Positions 11,580-23,190 of a stretch of 64,000 nt of DNA are shown piece by piece. Made by a program: the position numbers and the translations under genes. Below the pieces are notes generated by a model. The model was given only the letters and a program-made list of their open reading frames with translations, was not told where the DNA came from and made no database searches. The stretch is from contig JANTQA010000048.1 of the NCBI GenBank assembly GCA_027625915.1, positions 3,534,001 through 3,598,000 of the forward strand, given 5' to 3'. This DNA is from Anaeramoeba flamelloides (lineage: Eukaryota; Metamonada; Anaeramoebidae). Numbering within the stretch: the stretch's first letter is position 1; the number at the start of each line of letters is the position of its first letter.

Positions 11580-13065
11580 AATTTACTTTTTATTAGCGAA
11601 AATTTAGAAATTGGTTTCTAAATATAAATTTTGATTTTATTAAAAACCTCGAAATCTTATGTTGTTGAAATAATGATATATTTGATAAATACAAATATTC
11701 ATTTTTTTTGTTTTAAAAAAAATAATTGATTAATACTTTTTCAAATTCATCAAATAAATAAATTTTTAATTTTACCAATTACCTTTTAGAAGAGAAATGT
11801 TTATGGACAAAACAAAATATAAAAACTAAAATATTTTTCTAATATTTTGATCCCACCTTGTCAAAGTTTTCGGGTGTTGTTTTGTTATTATTTTGGTCTT
11901 GACAACTTTTCAAAATATATTTTAAATTTTTAGATCAGATTTCTTGTTTCTAATTTTTTTATAATTTTTTTTTGAATCTTCAAATTTTGTTTTTTTTTTA
12001 TTTATTTATTTTTTTTTTGAGAAATTTAAATCAAAAAGAGTTTCAAAATATCAATCATTGTTTAGAAAAGTGAAATTATATTGTGTATTATAAAACGAAT
12101 AAGATAATTAGCAAAAAAATATTTTTTTTGACAAGATTTTCAATGAAAGGCCAGGGAATCAAAAACCTTAATACTCATTTCAAATGATTTAAATTCGTTA
12201 TTTTTTTTATGTTATTCTTTTTTTAAAAAAATAAAGTTGTTAACAATTTTTTTCTTAGGACTACAAAACAAATAATTGAGAAATTTCATGGGATTAAATT
12301 TCTTTAAAGTGTCTAAATATATCTTCTATAAATCTTCTTTTTTTTAATGAAGGGGGTGTGATCTTGAATATATTCCAACAAAATCTGAATTACCAATGAT
12401 AAATCACCACTTTAAATAATATAAAAAAAAATTGAAATTGGCCAAGTTCTAAGTTTTTTATTAGTAAAAAAACCAGAACAAAAAAAAAAAAAAAAAAAAA
12501 TTATAGGAAAGGGGTTTAATAACAAGTATATTGTACATAATCACAAAAAAAAATACTATCTTAAACTGTGAACAGGTAAAATTGCAATAATGGCACTTGA
12601 ATTGGATATTTATCACATATAGATTTTAATAATTGTGAAAATCCTTTAGTAGGGGTTATTTTAATTACTATATTTTTTTCTTCTTTGTTTTGTTTACTTT
12701 TTCTTGATTGTTTTTGTCTTTTTTTAACTTTATTCATACGTTACTAATTTACTTCCGTGTATATGTATTTCGGCATTAGGGGTCAACCAATTAATCTTTT
12801 TCCTTTGTCTTTCTTCACCCCAATATAAAAAGAAATCCATGCTTGTGAAAAACCTCAAAATCTTATTCTTAACAATTTTTCATTAAATGTTCAATAATAA
12901 AAAACTCATGATGCTAGTTTTAACAATTGCTATTGGCCTTTTTTATTTGGGTTTTGATTTTATTTTTTATTAATTTTAAAATAAAAGGTTTTTAAAATAG
13001 TTAATATGATTTAAACGTGAATTGTTATTAAGATTTAATTTTTGTTATTCTTGAAAACTAAGGGG
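11580..13065. other. intergenic, nothing recognised
   Basis: AT-rich spacer between MITE copies. Long poly-T/poly-A runs (for example 12481-12500) but no open frame, RNA gene or repeat that I can support. Confidence 0.45.
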
Positions 13066-13604
13066 TATATAAACTAGATTACAAAATTTTGGACACAGTT
13101 TAAACAATGGAAAGAACATCATTACTTCACTTTAAATTCAATTTTGAAACAATTTTGATTTTACAAACAATTTCATTTTTTGTCTTTTTTGTTTTGTTTT
13201 CATTTCCTTTTTTGCAGTTACGTAATCTGTTTGGTTAGATCTCGAATTTTTTTTTTCGATGGTTGATAGAAGGTTAGTGTTGAGTTTATTAAATTGGAAA
13301 ATAACATACACTTAGAAGATGGAATCTTAACATTTGATCGATCAACAATTGTTGGTAAAATTTGAACAAATTTACCAATACATTTTTTGTTCCGCTCGTT
13401 TCATTATTTTGGACACACCCGTTTTTATTTTTGAGTTTTATATTTTTTTCTTTTATTTGTATTAAAATGTTGACTTATTAAAACATAAATATTGGGTTGT
13501 TTAAATGTTGTTTTATATTAGGTTTGGAAAAATACAATAAATAGGGTTTTTTTTTTGCCTATTTTTGATTTTGGGTGTGTCCAAATTTTTGGAATGGGGG
13601 TTAT
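13066..13604 (+). mobile_element. 540-bp Tc1/mariner-type MITE, copy B
   Basis: Left end TATATAAACTAGATTACAAA continues into TTTTGGACACAG. The right end reads GTGTGTCCAAATTTTTGGAA followed by TGGGGGTTATATA. It closely matches copy C base for base over most of its length. Its right end runs into a TATATA tract that is also the left flank of copy C, so the two copies abut. Confidence 0.85.
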
Positions 13605-14155
13605 ATATATATATATATAAACTAGATTCCAAAAATTTGGACACAGTTTATACAGTTGAAAGAACATCATTACTGTACTTTAAATTCAAATTGGAAAGAA
13701 TTTTGATTTTACAAACAATTTCATTTTTTGTCTTTTTTGTTTTGTTTTCATTTCCTTTTTTGCAGTTTAGTAATCTGTTTGGTTAGATCTCGAAATTTTT
13801 TTCAATGGTTGATAGAAGGTTAGTGTTGAGTTTATTAAATTGGAAAATCAAATACAATTGGTAGATGGTATCTTAACATTTGATCGATCAACAATGGTTG
13901 GTGAAATTTCAACAAATTTACCAATACATTTTTTGTTCAGCTCGTTTCATTATTTTGGACACACCTGTTTTTTTTTTTTGAGTTTTATATTTTTTTCTTT
14001 TATTTGGACGAAAATGATTACTTATAAAAACATTAATAACTTGTAACTTAAATGTTGTTTTATATTAGGTTTGGGAAAATACAATAAATTGTGTTTTTTT
14101 TTGCTTATTTTTGATTTTGGGTGTGTCCAAATTTTTGGAACGGGGTTTATATATA
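13605..14155 (+). mobile_element. 540-bp Tc1/mariner-type MITE, copy C
   Basis: Left end TATAAACTAGATTCCAAAAA with TTTGGACACAG; right end GTGTGTCCAAATTTTTGGAA plus CGGGGTTTATATA. The terminal motifs are inverted copies of each other over about 19-26 bp. An interior third motif TTTTGGACACACC (about 13959) has the same orientation as the left end. The short open frames inside are chance frames in T-rich DNA. The exact boundary with copy B lies within the TA tract 13601-13620. Confidence 0.85.
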
Positions 14156-14978
14156 AGTTATTATTTCAGGTAAGTGACTATTTCTAGAATACAGTTTATC
14201 ATGATTATCAGAGAAATTAATTTTGATTGGAAATCGTGTTTCGAAAAAATAAAATAGAATAAAACATTGGAGTAAGTAACCCCGTGTATATATTTTTCAA
14301 ATCACTTAATGGTTTGTAAGGTATTTCCAAAAAAGTAGGGCATTTTTTTTTACATTTCATAAAAAATAATCTTTTTTAGTGATGGTAATCATTAATTGAG
14401 TATACCAAATTAAGTTTAATATTTATACCAATTGAACAAACGACTTATGTATTTAATTCAAAACATGAAAGTTGAAATATTCCCAAAAAATGGAAAAAAA
14501 AATAGCACTTTTTTTGGTTAAAACAATGTATGACCAATTTCAATAAAAAACCAGAAATGTGGAAATAGAACAAATGATTTTTTAAATACAAAAACGCAGT
14601 TATATGTTTTTAATTATACTGTAAATTTTGTGAGATTATACAAGTTATGAAAATATTTTTTTCGATCAAAAAGAAAATAATAAACACCAATTTTCACCGT
14701 AAAAAACTAACCGATAAAATCAAGATCAAAAATTTTGATAAATTTTATTTCTGCAATACAATACTAAGAAACAAATTGAATTATAACTAAGAATCTATAA
14801 ATGGCGGTTAATGATTTTATATATTAAAATTCGTTTTTGAAGAATGGATTACATAAATATATTTTAAAATAAATTTGCCCCACTTTCTTGGAAATAGCTT
14901 ATTATAAAAATAAAGACATTCTAAAATATAAGAAAAAATAAATTAATAATAAAATGGAATAAAAGAAGAGGAATGATT
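14156..14978. other. intergenic, nothing recognised
   Basis: Contains the 3' flank of the minus-strand Csm1-like gene. AT-rich; no gene, RNA or repeat recognised. Confidence 0.45.
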
Positions 14979-16607
14979 TTATTTTTTAATAATTGTATTT
15001 ATTAGCTGCACTAAAAATATTGGTGCAAACATTCTTTCAAAACTGATTTCTTCTTTAAAAAAATCAGGAATTTTCTTTGTTTCGGGCTGGTTCTCAATAT
15101 TTATTTTGATTGGGTGGTATTCGATCTCTTTGCTTTCTATGTCATCGGGTAATTTAATTTTAAAAGACAGCTGTTTAGAATTTGTAGAATTTTTACAGCT
15201 GCATTCATAAACATTATGTTCCAATTCTTTAACTGACATTCCGCTGAATAATTCGAGAAAGGAATTTACTCTTATTTGCTGCTCAAGTGCTTCAAATGTT
15301 ACTTGATCATTATAATTCGGTTGGTTTTCAAGGAGTCCGTGGTTTGGATTATTGGTTTGGTTTTGGTTTTGGTTCTCCTTATTGGCAATTTTTATTTCCT
15401 TTTCTAAAAATGTAATTTTTTGAATTAATTTCTTGTTTTGGTTTTCTAATTTTGAACTTAAATTTACCGAATTTGATAATTTATTTTGATATTGTTTTAA
15501 TTTACCCATTAATTTTTGGCTGTCGTCCTGTGTTGCGAGTGTTTCTGGGTTATTAGTATTTTCTTTTTGAATCCTTTGTGAATTCTTAATTTTTTTTTCT
15601 TCTCCTAAACGAAGATTCTTTTCAAGCAATTTTTTTTTTTCTAACTCCAGGACTTTTTTTTGGTTATTTAATTCTTTAATGTTCTTTTGGTAATGTGTTT
15701 CTTGTTTTTTTGATATTTCTTGCTTTTCATTTTCTAAATTGGCTTTTAATTCTTCCAATTCCTTTTTGTGCTTATCTTGTAATTGTTTTAAACGTTTATC
15801 AAACTCTTCATTTTCAATTTGCTTGATTAATTCTTTGTTTTCATTTTCTAATTTGTTAATTAATTCTTTGGCGATCCTTGATCGGTTCCCCATAACCTCT
15901 CGAAACTGTTCTAACATCTGTTCTGATTCTGTAGTGCGGACTTGTTGCAATTCTAAATAATTTTCTTTTAATTCTTCGTATTTTTCTTTGTAATTGATCT
16001 GATCATCACTTTTGAAGTGGGCAGTTTCAGAAAGGATTTTGTCCATATTTAATTGTTGACCACCATTCGAGTTTTCCTCTTGCCGTCGTCGTTGTTGTTG
16101 TTGTTGTTGTTGTTTCTTTTGAAACAAATAATCATCATCACTTGTAACACTTGATTGAAAATTATTGTTTTTGCGTTTTTTGAATTGGTCTTCTTCAAAA
16201 TCAGAATCTATTATTGAGTCTGTACCATTCCCATTATAATCTTCATTATCATTATCAGTGTCAATGTCTTGATCACTTTTTTTATAATTGTCTTGATAAA
16301 TTGCATGATCTTGATCTGGATCAGGATCATAATTTGATTCTTGTGCGCTTTGTGATTTTTGTGATTCCAACTCAGATTCCGATTCGCTGTCAATTCTTAT
16401 TTCATTGATTTGAATTTCTTTTTTATGTTTTTTGTTTTGATGCTCAAAATTTGGTTTTAAAATATTTGGATCTCTTCTGTGAAGAACAATCCTTTTTTTT
16501 AATTTTTTTTTGGATGAATTTAATGCGGAAGAAGGTTTGCCTGTGCCTGTTTGTAATGAAAAATTTTCTAAATTATGATAATTCTCATCATTCTTTAATT
16601 GATTCAT
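14979..16607 (-). CDS. coiled-coil protein with Csm1/Pcs1 (monopolin)-like C-terminal domain
   Basis: A 542-residue frame. Residues ~1-190 are low complexity (N/Q/D/E/K-rich, with a poly-Q run), ~200-425 form a strong coiled coil, and ~445-542 form a compact globular end. The end domain shows the order of features known from Csm1/Pcs1 C-termini: an LFSGMSV start, a YECSC strand, a LSFKIKLP strand, an EIEYHPIKI strand, then IPDFFKEEISFER and a final APIFLVQLINTI helix. In fungi, Csm1/Pcs1 forms coiled-coil dimers whose globular heads clamp kinetochore proteins; plants have a related protein. The role in chromosome segregation is inferred from this domain and from the Borealin-like neighbour facing away from it. 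Other RWD-type kinetochore proteins (Spc24/Spc25) are the main alternative. The true start is probably upstream (see 16608-16821). Confidence 0.72.
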   Translation of the reverse strand: MNQLKNDENYHNLENFSLQTGTGKPSSALNSSKKKLKKRIVLHRRDPNILKPNFEHQNKKHKKEIQINEIRIDSESESELESQKSQSAQESNYDPDPDQDHAIYQDNYKKSDQDIDTDNDNEDYNGNGTDSIIDSDFEEDQFKKRKNNNFQSSVTSDDDYLFQKKQQQQQQQRRRQEENSNGGQQLNMDKILSETAHFKSDDQINYKEKYEELKENYLELQQVRTTESEQMLEQFREVMGNRSRIAKELINKLENENKELIKQIENEEFDKRLKQLQDKHKKELEELKANLENEKQEISKKQETHYQKNIKELNNQKKVLELEKKKLLEKNLRLGEEKKIKNSQRIQKENTNNPETLATQDDSQKLMGKLKQYQNKLSNSVNLSSKLENQNKKLIQKITFLEKEIKIANKENQNQNQTNNPNHGLLENQPNYNDQVTFEALEQQIRVNSFLELFSGMSVKELEHNVYECSCKNSTNSKQLSFKIKLPDDIESKEIEYHPIKINIENQPETKKIPDFFKEEISFERMFAPIFLVQLINTIIKK

Positions 16608-16821
16608 AGAGTTTTCTAAGTCTCTTTTTCGGTTTGTTGTGAATTTTGTTTTGATAATCTTTTTTTTATTTTTTTTTTTTTTTTTTTTTTTTTCTTTTTT
16701 GATTGAATTTTAGAATTGGTTTGGATTGCGATAAAAAGGGATCAGATTCTAGATTAAGTCCTAAATTTTCATAATAATTCGTGTAGCTTATTGTGCGTCT
16801 TTCACGAAGTTGGTGGGTCAT
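16608..16821 (-). other. probable N-terminal coding part of the Csm1-like gene
   Basis: An ATG at 16821 opens a protein-like frame beginning MTHQLRERRTISYTNYYENL and running into a lysine stretch. Immediately upstream of the main frame's first ATG (16607) the sequence is also open and ends in TTNRKRDLENS. The two frames differ by one base and meet inside a 25-base T run (16669-16693; A on the coding strand). No GTAA-type donor is present, so a homopolymer length error or strain variation is likelier than an intron. With this part the protein would be about 613 residues. Confidence 0.6.
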
Positions 16822-17774
16822 TTTTAAATGAAAAAAACTTTTTTTGACGAAAATTTAAAAGAATATATTAATTATTTTTGGATATTTTTAACGAATAGAT
16901 CAAAATTATTTTTTATTCTGTGAAATAAGTCTCCTGTTTTGAAAATTATAACTACAGGGTGAATTGTAGTGATCTTTATAATTTATTTTTCATACAAGTA
17001 ATTTATATTATGAGTTTTAATTATTGACCAAGAAATCAACACAAGATTGAAAAAGTGTAGTAAAGTTGAATTTTTTTTTGATTTGTGAAGATCTTTTTGA
17101 TTTTTTTCCAAAGAATTGTGAAAAAGAAGTGATGATAAACGAAGGAAAAAATTTAGTCTGAATATTTTTAATTTTTCAATAAAAAAAATATCAACGGCAA
17201 GTTAGACTTAAACGAAATTGTATTTCTAATTGTATTTTTCTGATTTTATTGAAAATCAAAAAAGAATAATTTTTTTAGATTAACTAAAAAAGTTTGTATC
17301 ATTTAGAACACTTATTTCTTCATTCCAAATCACAAAAGAAAGAGATCAAATTTTAAGAAAACAGTTTTTATTTGGTGAATTGTTAATTTTTAGAAATTAG
17401 ACTTGGTTTTTGTTTAAATCTTTTAATTTATTTGTGAGAAAAAGTTTTCAGAAAAAAAAAATTGACAGAGTTTTTCAAAATTAAAGAAAAACACACAACC
17501 ATCAACAACAACAAATTTATTAGAATTAATAATTAACAAAATTTCTTGTTGATTAAAAATAAAAATATCAAATCACATTTCCAAGACCAAAAAAAAAATG
17601 AATAAACCAAACCGTTAAAAATTTCTATTAATCAATTAAATAATTTTTTATTAGAATTGAGTAAAGTTTAAAAATAAAAAAAAACAACACCATAACTTCT
17701 TTACAAAGATTGGAAATTCATTTTTTAGGTTTTCTCAAAAGATTTATTTATTCATTTTTTCTAAAAAAATAACA
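16822..17774. promoter_or_regulatory. shared upstream spacer of two divergent chromosome-segregation genes
   Basis: 953 bp between the likely start codons of the minus-strand Csm1-like gene and the plus-strand Borealin-like gene. Both promoters must lie here or be shared. The sequence is AT-rich with poly-T and poly-A runs; no defined element such as a clear TATA box can be singled out. A common promoter is inferred from position only. Confidence 0.45.
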
Positions 17775-18503
17775 ATGAACAAAACAAATTATCTTCTGAA
17801 TGAATTTGATCTTGAAGGTTTGTTTCTTTTCGTTTTTACCTCACATAATACAAATTTAATCCAAACTAATTCAACTTTTCTTTTTTTTTTGGTTCACTTT
17901 ACTCCCCAACCATAAACATAATTTCCCTTCTTAGTGAAAGCCAGGGTTAGAATATTAAAGGTACAAAAAGAAAATCTGATCCAAAATATTGAAAATACAT
18001 TATCGATCGAATTAATGAAATTGCCACAAGCAGTTAAGAAATTAACCGTTGGTGAGTTTCTAGATGAACACCAAGGCAACGTACATTCTGCTTTACTTTG
18101 TAAACGTTTTTCAAAAACCCAGACACAAAATAACAACCAACAAAATCAATTTCCATCTTCAATTTTTCAACAATCCCAAAAGACAAATCCATTTTTCACA
18201 AAACAATCAACACCAAACCAATACCGTTCCAACAATTTTTCACAAAACAATTCGTTTACTCCCCTTGGTTTTGCTTTAAATAGAACACAAAACAACTTTA
18301 AAATCAATCACAATAGCTCTACCAAAAATAATTTCAACACTAGAAAGAATAAAACCAATGAAAATAATAAACCTTCTTGTGATCTGTCGAAAAATTTTCA
18401 AAATACATTATACAAAACAAACTCAGACCCCAAATATCAAAAGAAGTTCAATACTAAAACTTTTACCCCTCTTTCCTTGCATAATCGGAATTTAAAATAT
18501 TAA
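17775..18503 (+). CDS. Borealin/Dasra-like chromosomal passenger protein (2 exons)
   Basis: Exon 1 is 17775-17817 and exon 2 is 17935-18503, joined across a 117-bp GT...TTAG intron that splits one valine codon; the product is 203 residues. The N-terminal ~65 residues match the Borealin N-terminal helix that binds INCENP and Survivin: LLNEFDLEV leads into a long amphipathic helix with RVRILKVQKENLIQNIENT, then IELMKLPQAVKKL and GEFLDEH. Human Borealin has FLKDFDREV ... IRIKQIESDRQNLL ... IEILRLPKALREM in the same order. The rest is N/Q/K/S/T-rich and disordered, ending in NRNLKY, with no visible C-terminal dimerisation domain, as in short fungal Nbl1-type proteins. It would act in the Aurora B complex at centromeres and the central spindle. 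The upstream neighbour is a monopolin-like gene on the opposite strand. Confidence 0.8.
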
Positions 18504-19349
18504 AAATACATTAATTTATTTATGTTATTTTTTTGTTTATTTGTCATTTTCAATTTTTTTTTTTTTTGCGAGGATAAACATGTAGTTATTGTTACTAAAC
18601 TATAGCCCCCCCCTATATATACTCCTTATATAAAAATACATTGTACTTTTTTTTTTTTTTTTTAATGATATTTATTTGAATGATACCAGTGGAAAATTAG
18701 TTGATATTATATATATCGTAAAACCACAAAAATCGTGGCTAAATTTTATTATAAGAGGTATATCTTTTATTAAATAATAAAAAATATAATAATAGGGCAC
18801 TGTTTTTAAATATAGATTACTAAAATTTTTTTCAAAGTTATTTCCATAACTGTTTCATTCTACTTTTATAATAAACACAATACACGATTTAAACACTATA
18901 TTTCCAACTTTTTGAAAAATTTTAAAGTTGAAAAAATTTATATCCGTTTATCTACATAGTTTGAAAATTAATAAAAAAAAATTAAATGCATTTCATACAA
19001 TATAAAACTAGGTTTATAATTATAAAAAAAACTAAAATTAAATTTTTGAAATAAAAAAATTTAAATAACAAATTCTTATAGAAATACGACATTCATGATG
19101 CAAAACAGGGTATTAAGAAAAATTATTTATCGTTTCCAAAGACCTAGAAAAAATAATACTTATTGATCAATATAAATTACTAACAATTCAATATTTTTTG
19201 AGTAAGGCTTCAAATTTTTTTTTGTTAAAGTTATTAATATTCTATTAATAATTATTGGTATATATATAGAATTAAATGTATTCAACAACTATTCTTTAAT
19301 CCCCTTCCATTTGAAAGCAATACATTCAAATACATACCACCCACTCTCA

Positions 19350-19352
<3 letters not shown>

Positions 19353-19399
<47 letters not shown>
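19353..19399. repeat. (AT)n microsatellite
   Basis: About 23 AT units, the longest such tract in the window. Confidence 0.9.
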
Positions 19400-19400
<1 letters not shown>

Positions 19401-21278
19401 CACTATATTTTATACAAACCATCCCTTAATTGAAATATAAAATGAAAACAAAAAAGACACACACAAAAAAAAACCAAAATACCATTAAAATTAAACCCAT
19501 TTATACTCTGAATTAATTGAAATATTGTGACTATTTTACGATTTTAACTATTAAGTCAAAAATGTTGAATTTTTGTATAATTATTGAATTTACAAATATC
19601 TTCAAATAAAATGAAAATTAATTATTTTATGAGATAAGTGTTGTCAAAACAAAGTAAGAATCGAAAAAAAAATAGGAATTTTTTTTTTAAAAATTTAAAA
19701 TTTATAAAAATATTAGTAAAACCTATTAAAATATTTCAATTTTTTTTGTTATTAACAAGAATTCAAACAGGGTTTGAACTATTTAAAAAACATTATCTAT
19801 GAACCCCCCTTTATTTCCAATTCCACCAAGACTTAAAAATAGAATCCCCGGATCTAAAGAGTAAAACGTTTGAAACAAAATTCTAAGGTTTTTAAACTAG
19901 GACTTTTTTCAATTTTAACACCTTAAAATTCCATTTATAAAATCGAACAAATATACTCTACCAATCCTTTAATTAAAATAATTTTTTATAAGACCAAAAA
20001 TACCAACAGTAAAATAACCATATACTCTCAAATGTCAATATCAAATAACAAAGATAAAATTTCTAGTATATATAGATACATACATATATTTGAGAGAAAT
20101 TATTAAACAACAAAAAAAAGTCATTTTGTCGTAAGACAAAACCCGAAAAAGAATTGATTAACACTTGTGTTTTTATGGAAAAAAATTGTTTTAGTAAAAT
20201 AATATCAAGATTAAAAAATTCAAATCAAAATAAATTAATATAAAGTTCACATTACTGAAATGATAAATACTCATTTTTTTTAAAAAAGGGATTAAAATAA
20301 AAAAGATAAAAAGGGTTCTAATACCCCCCCCTTTTTTTTTTTTTTTTTTCTGTAAAAGATAGCATAAAAATACAATAGTGTATATAAGAGCAACCTTTTT
20401 TAACTACTGTGATGAAATTAAGAGTATCTAATTTGGTTACCATATTTACTAAAACATATGGTCAACCCCATGTGCTCTTATCAACTCTAAACAACTCTGA
20501 TTTTTTTACTGTTTAACTAGTTCTATTAAGTAAAATTGTAAAATTTCAATGAAAAAAATATTACACTTTTTTTTTAATTTCTCACCCTTTTTTGCCATTT
20601 TTACATTAAAGATTTCTGATAAAATTTGAATTTATTATTTTTTTATTGTCTAAATAATTATTTATTTATTCATCTTCTTTTTTCGTTATTCAGAAATTTC
20701 AATCTAAAATTCTTGATAATTTACCATCTATTTTTGTTATAATCCAACACAAACAAATATATGCAAGAAATTAATGACTGATTGGAAAAACTCTTGATAT
20801 TTTAAAAAAAACCAAAAACTCTATGTATTAGTGAAAACATCTGCCTTATTTAAAAAATAAAATATAAATCCGTGAAAGTGTTCAAAATTTGAATATTTGC
20901 TAAAACTTTGTTACAAAACAAGAAATTATTTTTAAAAATTAAAAGATATATTTTTCATCTTTTTATACCCGATATAATTATCAGAATTTCACTGAAACGT
21001 TTGATTGAATTCAAAAAACATATAACTATTCAAAAAATATACATATTTTGGATCATTATTTGTACTGGTTGGAATTATTTTTAGCGTTTTAAGAATATTT
21101 ACTATACTTTGATCTTAATTCCTTAGCTACAAATTCCATGATCATAAAAAATATTTTTTTAAAAAAATGAAAAATTTTTATAATTTTTCACCTTTTAATA
21201 ACAATACTTATAATAAACATCACTGTTAATAATAAATGTTGATCAAGCATTAATTATGGGGATATTTTCTAATTTAAT

Positions 21279-21299
21279 CTGGAAAATCGAATTTTCCAG
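21279..21299. repeat. perfect 9-bp hairpin
   Basis: CTGGAAAAT and ATTTTCCAG flank a three-base CGA loop. It stands alone in intergenic DNA; function unknown. Confidence 0.6.
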
Positions 21300-22439
21300 G
21301 TTCTGTTAAGATTTTTTTCAATATAATAATAACAAATTTGAAATATTTTTTCCTGCTTAAAAAGGGTGTAATAATAATATATTTCGAAATTATTTACCTT
21401 TTCGTATATATCTTCTAAATAAATCATCAATTATTTTATCTATTAAAGAATTATTTATTTTTTTAAATTGGTAAAAATATTTTTTTTTTGATTTTCTGTA
21501 GGACTCTAAGGCACTTGATGACAGGTTATTTTTTTTTTTTTCACTTATTGTGTTTTTTTGATAATAATTTTCTGATATACATTAGTCAATAGACATTCAA
21601 AGCCAATATCTAAAAGTTGAATATAACTAAAATTCATTTTCACATATTTTTTGAAAAATATTTACACTAAAATAGAAATTTTTTTCTTGCATCTAAACTT
21701 TAAAAATAATATAACTACTACAACGAATAGAATACTAACGGGACATTTATGTTCTTTTTTGTTAATTATATTATGAATATACCCCACTACTGAGGATGAA
21801 ATAGTGATTACTGTACTAGTAAATTAAAAAAACCTTCTGATAAATTTAATAGCATATACAATTAAAAAAATTAACGAATCTTGAAATTTCGAAACCAACT
21901 GTAAATCATATTACTGCAATACCAAACTTACTTTTAAAGATATTTTCAGAAATAAATTATTTTTTTTACTATTTTGGTCAATCCGTACCAATTTTCGAAA
22001 AAGTTCAAAATCCCAAATATTTCTGAATTATTCTAAAAAAAAATTATGTTGTTGGTAAAGAAAGTAATTTTGTTATCTATAAAAGGAAATGCTACCAAAG
22101 TAAACTTAACAACGAAAATAACTACCCTTTGGAATAATCCAGCATAAAAAATCCACTTAATTTCAAAAACATTGCAATAATTATTTTAAATTTGAAAAAA
22201 ATATAAGTAATTCATCAAAGAACAGACCAAAACTTTAAATTTATATACATATTGTTGAACAAAAAGAAACAAGAAAAACAAATCAAAATATTAAATTAAA
22301 AATTTCCCAAAAATGCTTTTTTAAAACCTGGAAACTTCAACTTGTAATAAAAAGAGATACTTTTTAATTTGATTATTTTTAATCAATAATTAAATCTTGC
22401 CAATCTTAATTCTTTATGTGGTTTTTTAACAACACAAAG

Positions 22440-23190
22440 ATTAAATTTATCTATAGACTTTATTTTTATTTTTCAATTTATTAAATATTTTCAAACAAAT
22501 AAAATGTATTTTTATCAATAATTATCATAGAATTAATAAATATTCTCAAATAACCGATTTTAATATAAATAGTTGGTTTTTTATACTCTTTATATTTTAA
22601 TAAAGAATATTGTCTAATCCTTAAATTTCAAGTAATTTAATAAATATTTGTGAATAAAATAAATGTTCAAATTTTTTAGATCTTCAAGGATTCAATATTT
22701 AGGTTTATTTTTTTTGTATTTTTAAAAAAGATTATATTTTCAACCTTTCGTTAATATCAAGTCTTTCAAATTACTAAAAATGTGATTTCTTCAAGCTAAA
22801 AATTTTTTTTCAAATTTGATCCAAAAATCCAAACAAAAAAGGATCTAGATCTTTTGACTGAAAATTTAATGAGAGAAAAATGGGTTCCTTTTAAAAAAAA
22901 TAAGTCATTTTTCTAAAGTTGAGAAAGGAAGTTAAATATTGGGGTTTGCTTAATTAGGTTTAATTGTATCCTTGTGTAAACAATTATTCTATTACCTTTG
23001 GGAAAAAAAATCAATAAGAGTTACTAGTCCCTCAAAGTAATATTTTTGTCTAACTTGAAATTTTCACTTTTATTTTTTCAGACTATTGGATGCCTACATA
23101 ATTTTTTTTTTCAAAAAGTGAACCTTTGATTTTCAAAGTTCTCACATTTTTTCGGTAACCAGTTTTAGAAACCAATTTTGTCATAATATT
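22440..23190 (+). repeat. dispersed repeat family R1, copy 1
   Basis: Large parts recur elsewhere: inverted at ~32470-33010, and in diverged form at ~43420-43640 and ~63715-63900. Shared landmarks with the inverted copy include AATATTTGTGAATAAAATAA, TAGATCTTCAAGGATTCAAT and GATCTTTTGACTGAAA. TTGTGTAAA, CTATTAC and AGTCCCT/TGTCCCT motifs also appear in the 63.7-kb copy. No protein is readable in it and no terminal repeats were found, so the element class is open. Boundaries are approximate. Confidence 0.6.

Larger units (their letters stand above)
18504..22439. other. gene desert with homopolymers and TA repeats
   Basis: About 3.9 kb of very AT-rich DNA downstream of the Borealin-like gene. 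It contains a (TA)n tract, C-run/T-run junctions at 18605 and 20324, and a small perfect hairpin at 21279. No open frame or RNA gene is convincing. Confidence 0.45.

Noticed and set aside
13565-14046. Open frames of 68-73 residues inside MITE copies B and C
   Set aside because: They fall in T-rich non-coding repeat sequence, are not shared in frame between copies, and resemble no transposase.
19795-19870. CCAATTCCACCAAGACTTAAA, resembling the PDLNP region of the Tc1-type transposase at ~41165
   Set aside because: Only ~20 bases agree, neighbouring sequence shows no transposase or end motifs, so chance likeness is the simpler reading.
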